From Thermodesulfobacteriota bacterium (GTDB lineage Bacteria; Desulfobacterota; Deferrisomatia; Deferrisomatales; JACRMM01): a stretch of DNA of 48,881 nt. Below the pieces are notes generated by a model. That model was not told where the DNA came from. It saw only the letters and a program-made list of their open reading frames with translations, and ran no database searches. Shown piece after piece: positions 7,666 through 15,787 of the stretch. Every line of letters begins with the position of its first letter. Position 1 is the first letter of the stretch. Made by a program: the position numbers and the translations under genes. The DNA lies in the NCBI GenBank assembly GCA_040756475.1, contig JBFLZB010000011.1, positions 1 through 48,881 on the forward strand. Direction: 5' to 3'.

Positions 7666-8997
7666 ATGGGCCGAGGGCACCGGGTGCTCCACGCCGCTGC
7701 GCTGGCCGCGTGTTTTCTCGGCGTGGCGCGGCCGGACCGCCTGTGGTCGTCCCTTCCCCCCCGGTTGACGCCGGAGGCTGCCGATGCCCTGAGGGCCTCG
7801 CTGTCGGAGCCCTGGACGCCGAGCATCGACGAGCGGTTCGGGGTTCTCCTGGAGGAGCGCATCCGGGAGCTTAGGGGCTTTCGCCGGGCCGAGGGGGAGG
7901 TGGCCTCGGGGGAGACCCTGGGGGCCGTGCTCCAGAAGAGCGGCGTGGCGCCGGCAGACGCCCTCGCCCTGGCCCGCAGCCTGGCGCCGGTCTTCGACCC
8001 CCGCCGCGCCCGCCCCGGCGACGCCTACACCCTGCTCCTCGACCCCCAGGGCCGCCCTGCCGAGCTCACGTACCGGCGCAGCCCCGTGGAGGTGTACCGG
8101 GCCGAGGCCCGGGGCGAGGGGTGGCGGGCCGAGAAGGTGGAGATCCCCGTGGCTCGGGAGGAGGCCGTGCTCGCGGGGAGCGTTCGCGGCTCGCTCTATG
8201 CGTCGTTCCTGGCGGCCGGGGCCGATCCGGACCTGGTGATGGCGTTTGTGGACCTCTTCGCCTGGGACCTGGACTTCTCCCGGGACACCCGGGAGGGGGA
8301 TGCCTTCGAGGCCCTCTACGAGACCCTCTCCGCCGGCGGGGAGCCGGTGGGCAACGGGCGGCTCCTGGCAGCCCGGTACCGGGGGGCGCGGGGCACCTGG
8401 TCGGCCGTGTACTACCGGTCGGCGGCGGTGGAGGGGTACTTCGATCCCGAGGGCCGGAGCGTGCGCAAGAGCTTCCTTCGCTCCCCTCTCCAGTTCTCCC
8501 GGATCTCCAGCCGGTTCACCCACGCCCGGCGCCACCCGGTGCTCGACGTGGTGCGTCCCCACCAAGGGGTGGACTATGCCGCTCCGGCGGGCACCCCGGT
8601 GTGGGCCGTGGCCGACGGCACCGTGGAGCACGCGGGGTGGAAGGGCGAAGCGGGCAACACCGTGGCGCTGCGCCACGCCCGGGGCTACGAGACCCTGTAC
8701 AACCACCTCTCGGGCTTCGGCCGGGGCATCCGGGCGGGGGCGCGGGTCGCCCAGGGGCAGGTGATCGGATACGTGGGGCAGACGGGGCTGGCCACGGGTC
8801 CCCACCTGGACTTCCGGGTCAAGAAGGACGGCCGCTGGGTGGACCCCCTGCGGGAGAAGTACGTGCCCGGCGACCCGGTGCCCCGGGGCGAAGCCGATGC
8901 CTACCGGGCCTGGGCCCGGGGGTGGCTCGATCGCCTCGACGAGGTCGCCGCCCGGGAGCCCGAACGCCGGGTGGCACGCGCGTCCGGCGGGCAGTGA
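7666..8997 (+). CDS. M23 family metallopeptidase (peptidoglycan endopeptidase)
   Basis: Envelope peptidase of 443 residues of the MepM/OapA-like architecture. It has a short N-terminal signal or anchor (AAALAACFLGVA), a 200-residue region typical of proteins that precede LytM domains, and a C-terminal M23 domain. The zinc motif HQGVD places His299 and Asp303. The terminal motif reads HLDF (His380-Leu-Asp382) where many M23 enzymes have HLHF, so the usual final histidine ligand is Asp; I believe relatives in this subgroup share this variant, but did not check. The expected activity is cleavage of peptide crosslinks during cell-wall growth. The dtd gene follows after 7 bases, suggesting an operon. 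Confidence 0.88.
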   Translation: MGRGHRVLHAAALAACFLGVARPDRLWSSLPPRLTPEAADALRASLSEPWTPSIDERFGVLLEERIRELRGFRRAEGEVASGETLGAVLQKSGVAPADALALARSLAPVFDPRRARPGDAYTLLLDPQGRPAELTYRRSPVEVYRAEARGEGWRAEKVEIPVAREEAVLAGSVRGSLYASFLAAGADPDLVMAFVDLFAWDLDFSRDTREGDAFEALYETLSAGGEPVGNGRLLAARYRGARGTWSAVYYRSAAVEGYFDPEGRSVRKSFLRSPLQFSRISSRFTHARRHPVLDVVRPHQGVDYAAPAGTPVWAVADGTVEHAGWKGEAGNTVALRHARGYETLYNHLSGFGRGIRAGARVAQGQVIGYVGQTGLATGPHLDFRVKKDGRWVDPLREKYVPGDPVPRGEADAYRAWARGWLDRLDEVAAREPERRVARASGGQ

Positions 8998-9004
8998 GGG
9001 AACG

Positions 9005-9454
9005 GTGCGAGCGGTGGTGCAGCGGGTCAGCCGGGCCGAGGTGCGGGTGGAGGGCCGGGTCGTCGGCGCCGTGGGCACCGGGTTCCTCGTCTTCCTGGGG
9101 GTGGAGGGGGGCGACGGGGAGGACGACGCGGGGTACGTGGCCGAGAAGGTCGCAGGCCTGCGGGTCTTCGAGGACGACGGGGGGAAGATGAACCTCGGCC
9201 TCCAGGACGTGGGGGGCGGCGTCCTCCTGGTGAGCCAGTTCACCCTCGTGGGCGACTGCCGCAAGGGGCGCCGGCCGTCGTTTACGGCCAGCGCCCCGCC
9301 CGACACAGCCGAGGCCCTCTATCTGTCCGTGGCCCGCCGCCTTGCGGCGCAGGGTCTGCCCGTGGCTACCGGCCGCTTTCGGGCCGAGATGGAGGTGGCG
9401 CTGGTGAACCAGGGCCCCGTGACCCTGCTCCTGGACTCGCGGCGGAGGTTTTGA
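9005..9454 (+). CDS. dtd: D-aminoacyl-tRNA deacylase Dtd
   Basis: Cytosolic enzyme that hydrolyses D-aminoacyl-tRNA, preventing D-amino acids from entering translation. At 149 residues it matches the usual length of about 145. Both family motifs are present: SQFTL (77-81), with the catalytic Thr80, and NQGPVT (135-140), which carries the cross-subunit Gly-Pro motif that rejects L-amino acids. The GTG at 9005 is chosen because it gives the standard MRAVVQRVSRAEV start; the longer frame upstream overlaps the M23 gene in another frame. A GAGGGA sequence at the M23 stop codon serves as ribosome binding site. Confidence 0.95.
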   Translation: MRAVVQRVSRAEVRVEGRVVGAVGTGFLVFLGVEGGDGEDDAGYVAEKVAGLRVFEDDGGKMNLGLQDVGGGVLLVSQFTLVGDCRKGRRPSFTASAPPDTAEALYLSVARRLAAQGLPVATGRFRAEMEVALVNQGPVTLLLDSRRRF

Positions 9455-9458
9455 GAGG

Positions 9459-9607
9459 GTGACGGGTGACGGGTGAAGCGTGAGGCGTGAGGCGTGATGG
9501 GTGATGGGTGATGGGTGATGGGTGATGGGTGAAGCGGCCGATCGGTCGGATCGGTCGGATCGGACCGATCGGTCCGAAACTCCAACGGACCACGGACCAC
9601 GGACAAC
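9459..9607. repeat. Intergenic heptamer array plus palindrome element, copy 2
   Basis: Eleven tandem heptamers of the form GTGAYGG/GTGARGC occupy 9459-9535. GATCGGTCG-type nonamers follow, then the perfect palindrome GGACCGATCGGTCC (9562-9575), GAAACTCCAAC, and three GGACMAC heptamers (9587-9607). Copy 1 at 811-874 shares the palindrome and terminal heptamers but has only a degenerate first array. This copy ends four bases before the ATG at 9612 and has displaced any Shine-Dalgarno sequence. Confidence 0.9.
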
Positions 9608-9611
9608 TCCC

Positions 9612-10109
9612 ATGCTTCTCGGCCTTCTCTCCGACACGCACCTGCTCGCTCTGGACGCCCGGTTGCCGGCGCTGCTCTCGGGCGTCCTCGGGCCGGCCGA
9701 GGTGCTCCTGCACGCGGGGGATTATGCTGCGGAGGCGGTGGTGGACTACCTGGAGTTCGGCGACACCCGGCCCTTCTACGGGGTGGCCGGCAACGCGGAC
9801 CCTCTTTCCGTGGCCCGGCGCCTGCCCTCGTCGCGCCTCCTCGACCTGGGCGGCTGCCGGGTGGGGTTGGTGCACGGCGGGGGGCCGTCGGAGGGGTTGG
9901 AGGACCGGGTGCTCTCGGCGTTCGGCGAGGCGCCGGACCTTCTCGTGTACGGGCACAGCCACCGGCCCGCCCGCACGCAGCGGGGGAAGACCGTCCTGGT
10001 GAACCCGGGCTCGGCCTTCGAGCGCCGCCACGCCCCCCGGTGCACGGTAGCGCTGGTGGAGCTCTCGCCGGGAGGGATCGCGGTGCGGTTCGAGGAGGTG
10101 GCCCCTTGA
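9612..10109 (+). CDS. YfcE/MJ0936-type metallophosphoesterase
   Basis: Calcineurin-like phosphodiesterase of 165 residues, a two-metal hydrolase acting on phosphodiesters; the physiological substrate is unknown for most members. All metal-binding motifs are visible in order: SDTH (residues 7-10), HAGD, GNAD, VHGGG and GHSH. The ATG at 9612 gives the usual MLLGLLSDTH start; the longer frame upstream is translated repeat. The repeat element ends four bases before this ATG, leaving no recognisable ribosome binding site, which is odd for a conserved gene. The stop codon overlaps the HIT gene start, so the two are coupled. Confidence 0.9.
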   Translation: MLLGLLSDTHLLALDARLPALLSGVLGPAEVLLHAGDYAAEAVVDYLEFGDTRPFYGVAGNADPLSVARRLPSSRLLDLGGCRVGLVHGGGPSEGLEDRVLSAFGEAPDLLVYGHSHRPARTQRGKTVLVNPGSAFERRHAPRCTVALVELSPGGIAVRFEEVAP

Positions 10110-10657
10110 GAGGCGGCGTCGTCGAGGGCGGCAACGTGTGGGCGCCGTGGCGCATCGAGTACGTGCGAGGGCCCAAGACCCGGGGCTGCGTCTTCTGCGC
10201 CGCCCTGGAGGCCGGAGCCGATCGGGAGCACCTGGTGCTCCACCGGGGGGAGCGGGCCTTCGTGATCCTCAACCGCTACCCCTACACCGCGGGGCACCTG
10301 ATGGTGGTGCCCAACCGCCACGCCGCGGGCCTCGAGGACCTGGGCGACGCCGAGGCGGGCGAGGTCTGGCGGCTCGCGGTGCGGGCCCGGGGGGCCCTGG
10401 AGGCGGTGCTGCGCCCCGAGGGGTACAATCTGGGCCTAAACCTGGGTGCGGCGGCGGGGGCGGGGGTGCGGGATCACCTGCACCTGCACGTGGTGCCCCG
10501 CTGGGTGGGCGACACCAACTTCATGCCGGTGCTCGGGGCGGTCCGCGTGATCTCCCAGCACCTGACGGAGATCTACGACTCCCTGGCGCCCCGCTTCGCG
10601 GCGGGGTCCGGGGCCCCGAAACCTGCTGCGGGGAGAGACCCATGCTCGCCTTCGTGA
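10106..10657 (+). CDS. HIT family protein (Ap4A-phosphorylase/hydrolase-like)
   Basis: Histidine-triad nucleotide-binding protein of 183 residues. The triad HLHLHVVP puts the histidines at 124, 126 and 128, and the NVWAPWRIEYVRG start and CVFC zinc-type pair near residues 28-31 match the bacterial HIT subgroup related to Ap4A phosphorylase. Proteins of this group hydrolyse or phosphorolyse dinucleoside polyphosphates or nucleotide conjugates. I choose the unusual TTG start at 10106 because a strong GAGGAGG lies nine bases upstream and it overlaps the stop of the phosphoesterase gene; a GTG just before WAPWR would be too short. Its 3' end overlaps the next gene by 16 bases. Confidence 0.88.
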   Translation: MRGGVVEGGNVWAPWRIEYVRGPKTRGCVFCAALEAGADREHLVLHRGERAFVILNRYPYTAGHLMVVPNRHAAGLEDLGDAEAGEVWRLAVRARGALEAVLRPEGYNLGLNLGAAAGAGVRDHLHLHVVPRWVGDTNFMPVLGAVRVISQHLTEIYDSLAPRFAAGSGAPKPAAGRDPCSPS

Positions 10658-11115
10658 AGAAGCTCTTCTTCGCCCTGTGCCTGTTCGTGCTCCTGGTCTT
10701 CGTCTACCAGAACCTGGAGGCGCTGGGGACCAACGTGCCTTTCGTGTTCGACGCCTACTTCCAGGGGTACCGGTACCAGACGCCCCCGTTCCCCGTGTGG
10801 ATCCTCTTTGCGGTGTTCTTCCTCTTCGGCATGCTCGCGGCGGGGTTCCACGGGATCTACGAGCGGCTGGCCCGCAGGGTGGAGATCCGCAAGCGGGACA
10901 AGCGCATCCGGGAGCTGGAAAAAGAGCTCGGAGAGCTGCGGGCCCAGGCGGCGGAGCTCAAGCCTCCGGCGGCGGCCGAAGAGCCGGCCCCCGCGGGGTC
11001 CTCTCCGGCGGAGCCCGTGGGACCCGTGCGGGCGCTCCCCCCGGGGGGGGAGGCCTCCCCGCGGCGCCCCGCCAGCCCGAGCCCCCGGCCCCTGGAAGAA
11101 GAGCCCACCCTCTAG
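10642..11115 (+). CDS. LapA-domain (DUF1049) inner-membrane protein
   Basis: Small membrane protein of 157 residues with two hydrophobic segments (about residues 3-23 and 50-70). The intervening NLE motif and the charged helix after TM2 (ERLARRVEIRKRDKRIRELE) fit the LapA/YciS family, which in Escherichia coli scaffolds LapB and controls lipopolysaccharide synthesis. A predicted coiled coil runs at about 75-110, and the remaining tail is Pro/Ala/Glu-rich and low complexity. The ATG overlaps the HIT gene and is preceded by GGGGAGA. Whether it acts with a LapB homologue cannot be judged, although the TPR protein at 14141 is in the neighbourhood. Confidence 0.8.
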   Translation: MLAFVKKLFFALCLFVLLVFVYQNLEALGTNVPFVFDAYFQGYRYQTPPFPVWILFAVFFLFGMLAAGFHGIYERLARRVEIRKRDKRIRELEKELGELRAQAAELKPPAAAEEPAPAGSSPAEPVGPVRALPPGGEASPRRPASPSPRPLEEEPTL

Positions 11116-11151
11116 CGACGCTGCGCCGCACATCACCCATGCGTCGGCGGC

Positions 11152-11294
11152 CCGGGTGTCTCCCCTCCGGCGGCGCAGGATCCCGTGGGCTTCTGGATGG
11201 TCCGTGGCAGTCCAGGGGGGGAGGGGAGGGGCATCCTGTGCCCGCCAAGGCATATCGCCAAAGCCGCCTGCGCCGCCTGCGGGGAGACCCCCGG
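11152..11294. repeat. Long-armed inverted repeat
   Basis: Two 29-base arms (11152-11180 and 11266-11294) are near-perfect reverse complements with about five mismatches and enclose 85 bases. Both arms contain CGGCGGCGCAGG or its complement plus a (G)GTCTCCCC block. The shape resembles a small non-coding repeat or the remains of a miniature element; no target-site duplication was identified. Confidence 0.65.
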
Positions 11295-11318
11295 CCCGCC
11301 CCTTTCGCCCTCGGCCGA

Positions 11319-11382
11319 TCGAACTCGAAGTCGAGATCGGCATCGAGGTCGATTTCGATGCCGATCTCGATATCGATTTCGA
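11319..11382. repeat. ATCG-hexamer palindromic hairpin, copy 2
   Basis: The left arm 11319-11346 and right arm 11355-11382 pair over 28 bases with three mismatches around an 8-base loop. The units are TCGAT/TCGAG hexamers. It ends about 50 bases before the mutS start and resembles the hairpins at 7471 and 22312. Confidence 0.85.
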
Positions 11383-11435
11383 CGTAGACGGTGCGGCCAT
11401 GAGCTCCCCACGCCCCTCATTCTCGTGATTCCCAG

Positions 11436-14144
11436 GTGGCTTCCGTGACGACACCCGACGTTCCCGCTTCGTCTTCGTCCTCCGAAGCCGGCCCCGCGCC
11501 GCCGCCCCCCAAGCTTACCCCGATGATGCGACAGTACCTGGAGCTCAAGCAGGCGCATCCCGGGTGCATCCTTATGTTTCGCCTGGGGGACTTCTACGAG
11601 ATGTTCTTCGACGACGCCCAGGTGGCGTCCCGGGTGCTGGAGATCACCCTCACCAGCCGGGACAAGGGAGAGGGTGCGGTGCCCATGTGCGGCGTGCCCT
11701 GGCACGCGGCCCGCGCCCACATCGCGCGGCTCGTGGAGAGCGGGCACAAGGTGGCCGTCTGCGACCAGGTGGAGGATCCCCGGCAGGCCAAGGGGCTCGT
11801 GCGGCGCGAGGTCGTCCAGGTGGTGACGCCGGGGCTCGTGACCGACACGGAGATGATCGACGCCAAGCGGGCCCAGTATCTCCTGGCGCTCCACCCCGGC
11901 CGGCGGGGGGTGGGGTTTTCCTATGCCGACGTGACCACGGGGGAGTTCCGGGTGGGGGAGGCCCGGAACTGGGAGGCGGCGGCCGCCGAGGTGGCGCGGA
12001 TCGAGCCCCGGGAGGTGCTGGTGGCCGAGGGGCGCCGCAGCGAGATCCCGGCCGACGCTCTCCCGCCGGGCGTCCCGGTGGCGGAAGTGCCGGGGCGGGA
12101 TTTCGACGGCCGGCGCGCCCGGGCGGCCCTGAGGGCGCACTTCGGGGTGGCGGGCCTGGCGGGGTACGGGGTGGAGGACCTGGACGAGGGGGTCAAGGCC
12201 GCCGCCGCGGTGCTGCGCTACGTGGAGGCCCATTGCAAGGGAGGGCTCGCGACGCTGCGGCGCCTGTCCCGGCACCGGGGCGGGGACTCCCTGGTGCTGG
12301 ACGAGGCCACCAAACGAAACCTCGAGCTCTTCCGCACCCTCTCGGGAGAGCGCCGGGAGGGCTCGCTCCTCCACCTGGCCGACCGGACCTGCACGGCCAT
12401 GGGGGGGCGGCGGCTGCGGGAGTGGCTCGCCTTTCCCCTGCTGGACGTGGGCGCCATCGACGGGCGGCTCGACGCGGTGGACGAGCTCGTCCGCCGGGGC
12501 GAGACCCGCCGCAAGGTTCGCGACACCCTTCGCTCGGTGCACGACCTGGCCCGCCTGGGGGGCAAGGCGGCCCAGGGCACGGCCAACGCCCGAGACCTGG
12601 TGGCGCTGCGGCGCTCCCTGGAGGCGGTTCCGGGGCTCGCCGCGCTGCTGGGCGGCGCCGAGGCGGCCCTGCTGGGCGAGGTGGCCGGGGCGCTCGACCC
12701 TCTGCCCGAGGTGGCCGGGCTCCTTGCGCGGGCGCTGGCCGACGACCCCCCCGCGGTGCTCACCGAGGGGGGGCTCCTGCGCGACGGCTACCACCCCGAG
12801 GTGGACGAGCTGCGGGCCATCCAGCGCGACGGCAGAGGCTGGATCGCCCGCCTCCAGGCCCGGGAGCGGGAGCGAACCGGAATTGCCTCCCTCAAGGTGG
12901 GGTTCAACAAGGTCTTCGGGTACTTCCTCGAGGTGACCCGGGCCAACCTGGCCGCCGTCCCCCCCGACTACGAGCGCCGCCAGACGCTCGCCAACGCCGA
13001 GCGGTTCGTGACCCCGCAGCTCAAGGACATGGAGCAGAAGGTCCTGGGGGCCGAAGACCGGGCCCGGGCGCTGGAGTACGAGGGCTTCGTGGAGGTGCGC
13101 CGGGAGACGGCACGCCACCTGGACCGGCTCCAGGCCACCGCCCGGGCGGTGGAGATCCTCGACGTGCTGGCGAGCTTCGCCGACCTGGCCGTGGAGCGGG
13201 GCTACGTGCGGCCCCGGGTCCACGCCGGCGTCGGGATCGAGCTCCGGGGGGGGCGCCACCCGGTGGTCGAGGCCCTGGGCGAGGAGCGCTTCGTTCCCAA
13301 CGACGTGTGCGTCGCAGGGGAGGGGGCGCACCTGCTGATCCTCACGGGCCCGAACATGGCGGGAAAATCCACGATCCTTCGCCAGACGGCCCTCATCGTC
13401 CTCCTGGCCCAGGCGGGGTCCTTCGTTCCGGCGGAGAGCGCACGGGTGGGAGCGGTGGACCGCATCTTCACCCGGGTCGGGGCCTCGGACGACCTGGCCC
13501 GGGGGCGCTCGACTTTCATGGTGGAGATGACCGAGACCGCCAACATCCTGCACAATGCCACCGGGCGAAGCCTCATCGTGCTCGACGAGATCGGCCGGGG
13601 TACCTCCACCTTCGACGGCCTCTCCATCGCCTGGGCGGTGGCCGAGTACCTGCACGAGCTGGGGGCGCCGACGCTGTTTGCCACCCACTACCACGAGCTC
13701 ACGGACCTGGCGCGGACCCTGCCCGGCGTGGCCAACTGGAACGTGGCGGTCAAGGAGTGGGAGGGGCAGGTGATCTTCCTGCGGCGCCTGGTGGAGGGCG
13801 GCGCGAGCCGCTCCTACGGCATCCAGGTGGCCCGCCTGGCGGGGCTCCCGGACCGGGTGCTGGGCCGGGCCCGGGAGGTCCTGGGCAACCTGGAGGCCGG
13901 GGAGCTCGACGAGGTCGGCCAGCCCCGGTTCGCCCTCTCGGCGCGGGTGCGGCCCGGTGCGGCCCGGCGGGGACCCAGCCAACTGAGCCTGTTCGCCAGC
14001 GCGGCCGAGCGCCGGCGCGACGCCCTGGTGCGTGAGCTCGCGGGCCAGAGCGTCGACACCCTGACCCCGGTGGAGGCGCTGGTCCGGCTCCAGGACCTGT
14101 GCGACCGGGCCCGCACCCTCATCTCCGAAGGGGAGACCCCATGA
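11436..14144 (+). CDS. mutS: DNA mismatch repair protein MutS
   Basis: Recognises base mismatches and small loops and, with MutL, starts strand-directed repair. The 902 residues cover all MutS domains. The mismatch-inserting Phe-x-Glu motif is at Phe53-Tyr-Glu55 (GDFYEMF), connector and lever domains follow, and the ATPase domain has Walker A GPNMAGKST (638-646) and Walker B/signature DEIGRGTSTFDG from Asp717. The C-terminal end lacks any obvious truncation. The first 25 residues are a low-complexity Ser/Pro extension, so the true start could be one of the later in-frame GTG or ATG codons; GTG 11436 is used. The stop overlaps the TPR gene (ATGA), so both are in one operon. Confidence 0.97.
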   Translation: MASVTTPDVPASSSSSEAGPAPPPPKLTPMMRQYLELKQAHPGCILMFRLGDFYEMFFDDAQVASRVLEITLTSRDKGEGAVPMCGVPWHAARAHIARLVESGHKVAVCDQVEDPRQAKGLVRREVVQVVTPGLVTDTEMIDAKRAQYLLALHPGRRGVGFSYADVTTGEFRVGEARNWEAAAAEVARIEPREVLVAEGRRSEIPADALPPGVPVAEVPGRDFDGRRARAALRAHFGVAGLAGYGVEDLDEGVKAAAAVLRYVEAHCKGGLATLRRLSRHRGGDSLVLDEATKRNLELFRTLSGERREGSLLHLADRTCTAMGGRRLREWLAFPLLDVGAIDGRLDAVDELVRRGETRRKVRDTLRSVHDLARLGGKAAQGTANARDLVALRRSLEAVPGLAALLGGAEAALLGEVAGALDPLPEVAGLLARALADDPPAVLTEGGLLRDGYHPEVDELRAIQRDGRGWIARLQARERERTGIASLKVGFNKVFGYFLEVTRANLAAVPPDYERRQTLANAERFVTPQLKDMEQKVLGAEDRARALEYEGFVEVRRETARHLDRLQATARAVEILDVLASFADLAVERGYVRPRVHAGVGIELRGGRHPVVEALGEERFVPNDVCVAGEGAHLLILTGPNMAGKSTILRQTALIVLLAQAGSFVPAESARVGAVDRIFTRVGASDDLARGRSTFMVEMTETANILHNATGRSLIVLDEIGRGTSTFDGLSIAWAVAEYLHELGAPTLFATHYHELTDLARTLPGVANWNVAVKEWEGQVIFLRRLVEGGASRSYGIQVARLAGLPDRVLGRAREVLGNLEAGELDEVGQPRFALSARVRPGAARRGPSQLSLFASAAERRRDALVRELAGQSVDTLTPVEALVRLQDLCDRARTLISEGETP

Positions 14145-15787
14145 GGATTCTCGTAGCCTCCGTGCTGTTGCTCCTTCTGCCCCCTTTCCCCTCCTGGGCC
14201 TCCGATACCGCCCGCGCCACCAACGCCGTGCCCCACGCCCTGCGGGCCTACCTGGCGGAGCGCTCGGGGGAGCCGGACGAGGCCCTGGACGCCCTCCTCC
14301 AGGCCGTGGAGGCCGACCCGGAGTCGGCGGTGCTGCGCCTGGAGGCCGCGCGGCTCCTCCTGGGGCAGCGCCGCTTCGAGGAGGCCCTGGTGCTGGTAGA
14401 GCGGGGCGTGGAGCTGCGCCCCGGTGAGCCGGGGCTCCTGCTTCTCCGGGCCCGACTCCTGGAGGTGCAGGGCCGGGGAGAGGAGGCGGCGGCGACCGCT
14501 CGGGAGGCCGCGGCGGGCGGCAGCGCCGAGGCCCGCGGCCTGGCCGTTCGGCTGCTGGAGGGGCTGGGGCGCAAGGAGGAGGCCCTGCAGGAAGCCCGGG
14601 CATGGGCCGAGGCGGACCCCCGAAACGCCGACGCCCACTTCACCTTGGGCCGGCTCCACCTGGTCGAGGGGGATCGGGACCAGGCCCGCCAGTCTCTGGG
14701 CCGGGCCCTGTCCCTGGACCCCAATCATCGCGGAGGGTTGCGCGCCCTGGCGCGGCTCGAGGAGGACGGGGGCGGCTTCCCCGCCGCCGAGGCCCTGTAT
14801 CGCCGGCTGGTGGACGTCAACCCCCACGACGTGGAGGCGCGGTTCCGGTTGGGCCAGACCCTGTTGCGCCAGGGGAGCGTGGACGAGGCCCTGGAGGTCT
14901 TCGAGGCCGCGGAGCGGTGGAGCGGCGGGGACCCGGGCCTGCGCTTCCGCCTGGGGGTGCTGCTCCTCCAGGCCGAGCGCGCCCAGGACGCCGAGGCGGT
15001 GTTTCGCACCATGGCCGAGGCCCACGGGGCGGACTCCCAGGCCTGGTATCTCCTGGGGGTGAGCCTGCTGGCCCAGAAGAAGTACGCCGAAGCGGTGGAG
15101 AGCTTCGACCGGGTGCCGCCGGGGGCGCCGGAGTACTCCGACGCCCTGGTGCGCAAGGCCATCGCGCTGGACGGGCTCGGGCGCAAGGCCGAGGCCCGGG
15201 CGCTCTTGGAGACCCGTCTGGCGGAGGATCCGGGAGACGAGGAGGTCGTCCTGGCCCTGGCGGGGCTCTGGGAGGACGACGCCGAGTACCGCCGGGCGGC
15301 GGACCTCCTGGAGGGCTACCTCCAGGAACGGGAGACCGGGAACGCCCGGGTGTTCTTCACCCTGGGAGTTCTCCACGACAAGCTCAAGGACTGGCGGCGC
15401 AGTGCCGAATATATGAAGCGGTCCCTGGAGCACAACCCCGACGACCCCCACGCCCTCAACTACCTCGGCTACACCTATGCCGAGCAGGGGGTGCACCTGG
15501 AGGAAGCCGAGCGCCTGATCCTGCGGGCCCTGGAGCTCAAGCCCGGCGACGGCTTCATCACCGACAGCCTGGGCTGGGTCTATTACAAGCAGGGCCGGTA
15601 TCCCGAGGCGGTGGAGACCCTGCGCCGGGCCCTGGAGGCGAACCCCGAGGACCCCATCATCTGGGAGCACCTGGGGGACGCCCTGGTGGCGGCCGGAGAG
15701 CCCGCCGAGGCAGCCCAGGCCTACCGGCGCACCCTGGAGATCGCGCCGGATACCGAGTCGGCGCGACAGAAGCTGGAGGCCCTGTGA
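14141..15787 (+). CDS. Exported TPR-repeat protein
   Basis: Protein of 548 residues with a signal peptide (MRILVASVLLLLLPPFPSWA) followed almost entirely by tetratricopeptide repeats: the ALxxxxxxxPxxxxxxxxLGxxxLxxGxxxEAxxxxxxAL pattern recurs about a dozen times from residue 35 to the end. Such proteins are scaffolds in envelope complexes such as pilus or outer-membrane assembly. The start overlaps the mutS stop and its own stop overlaps the lipoprotein gene (GTGA), so the three are translationally coupled. The pairing with a LolB-like or DUF4292-like lipoprotein suggests a role in outer-membrane lipoprotein or envelope biogenesis; that is inference from position only. Confidence 0.85.
   Translation: MRILVASVLLLLLPPFPSWASDTARATNAVPHALRAYLAERSGEPDEALDALLQAVEADPESAVLRLEAARLLLGQRRFEEALVLVERGVELRPGEPGLLLLRARLLEVQGRGEEAAATAREAAAGGSAEARGLAVRLLEGLGRKEEALQEARAWAEADPRNADAHFTLGRLHLVEGDRDQARQSLGRALSLDPNHRGGLRALARLEEDGGGFPAAEALYRRLVDVNPHDVEARFRLGQTLLRQGSVDEALEVFEAAERWSGGDPGLRFRLGVLLLQAERAQDAEAVFRTMAEAHGADSQAWYLLGVSLLAQKKYAEAVESFDRVPPGAPEYSDALVRKAIALDGLGRKAEARALLETRLAEDPGDEEVVLALAGLWEDDAEYRRAADLLEGYLQERETGNARVFFTLGVLHDKLKDWRRSAEYMKRSLEHNPDDPHALNYLGYTYAEQGVHLEEAERLILRALELKPGDGFITDSLGWVYYKQGRYPEAVETLRRALEANPEDPIIWEHLGDALVAAGEPAEAAQAYRRTLEIAPDTESARQKLEAL

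Noticed and set aside
9459-9535. Possible CRISPR array
   Set aside because: The units are seven bases long without spacers, so it is a simple tandem repeat.
11133-14603. An 1156-codon minus-strand open frame opposite mutS
   Set aside because: mutS on the plus strand has every family motif; the opposite frame is low-complexity Pro/Ala/Arg.
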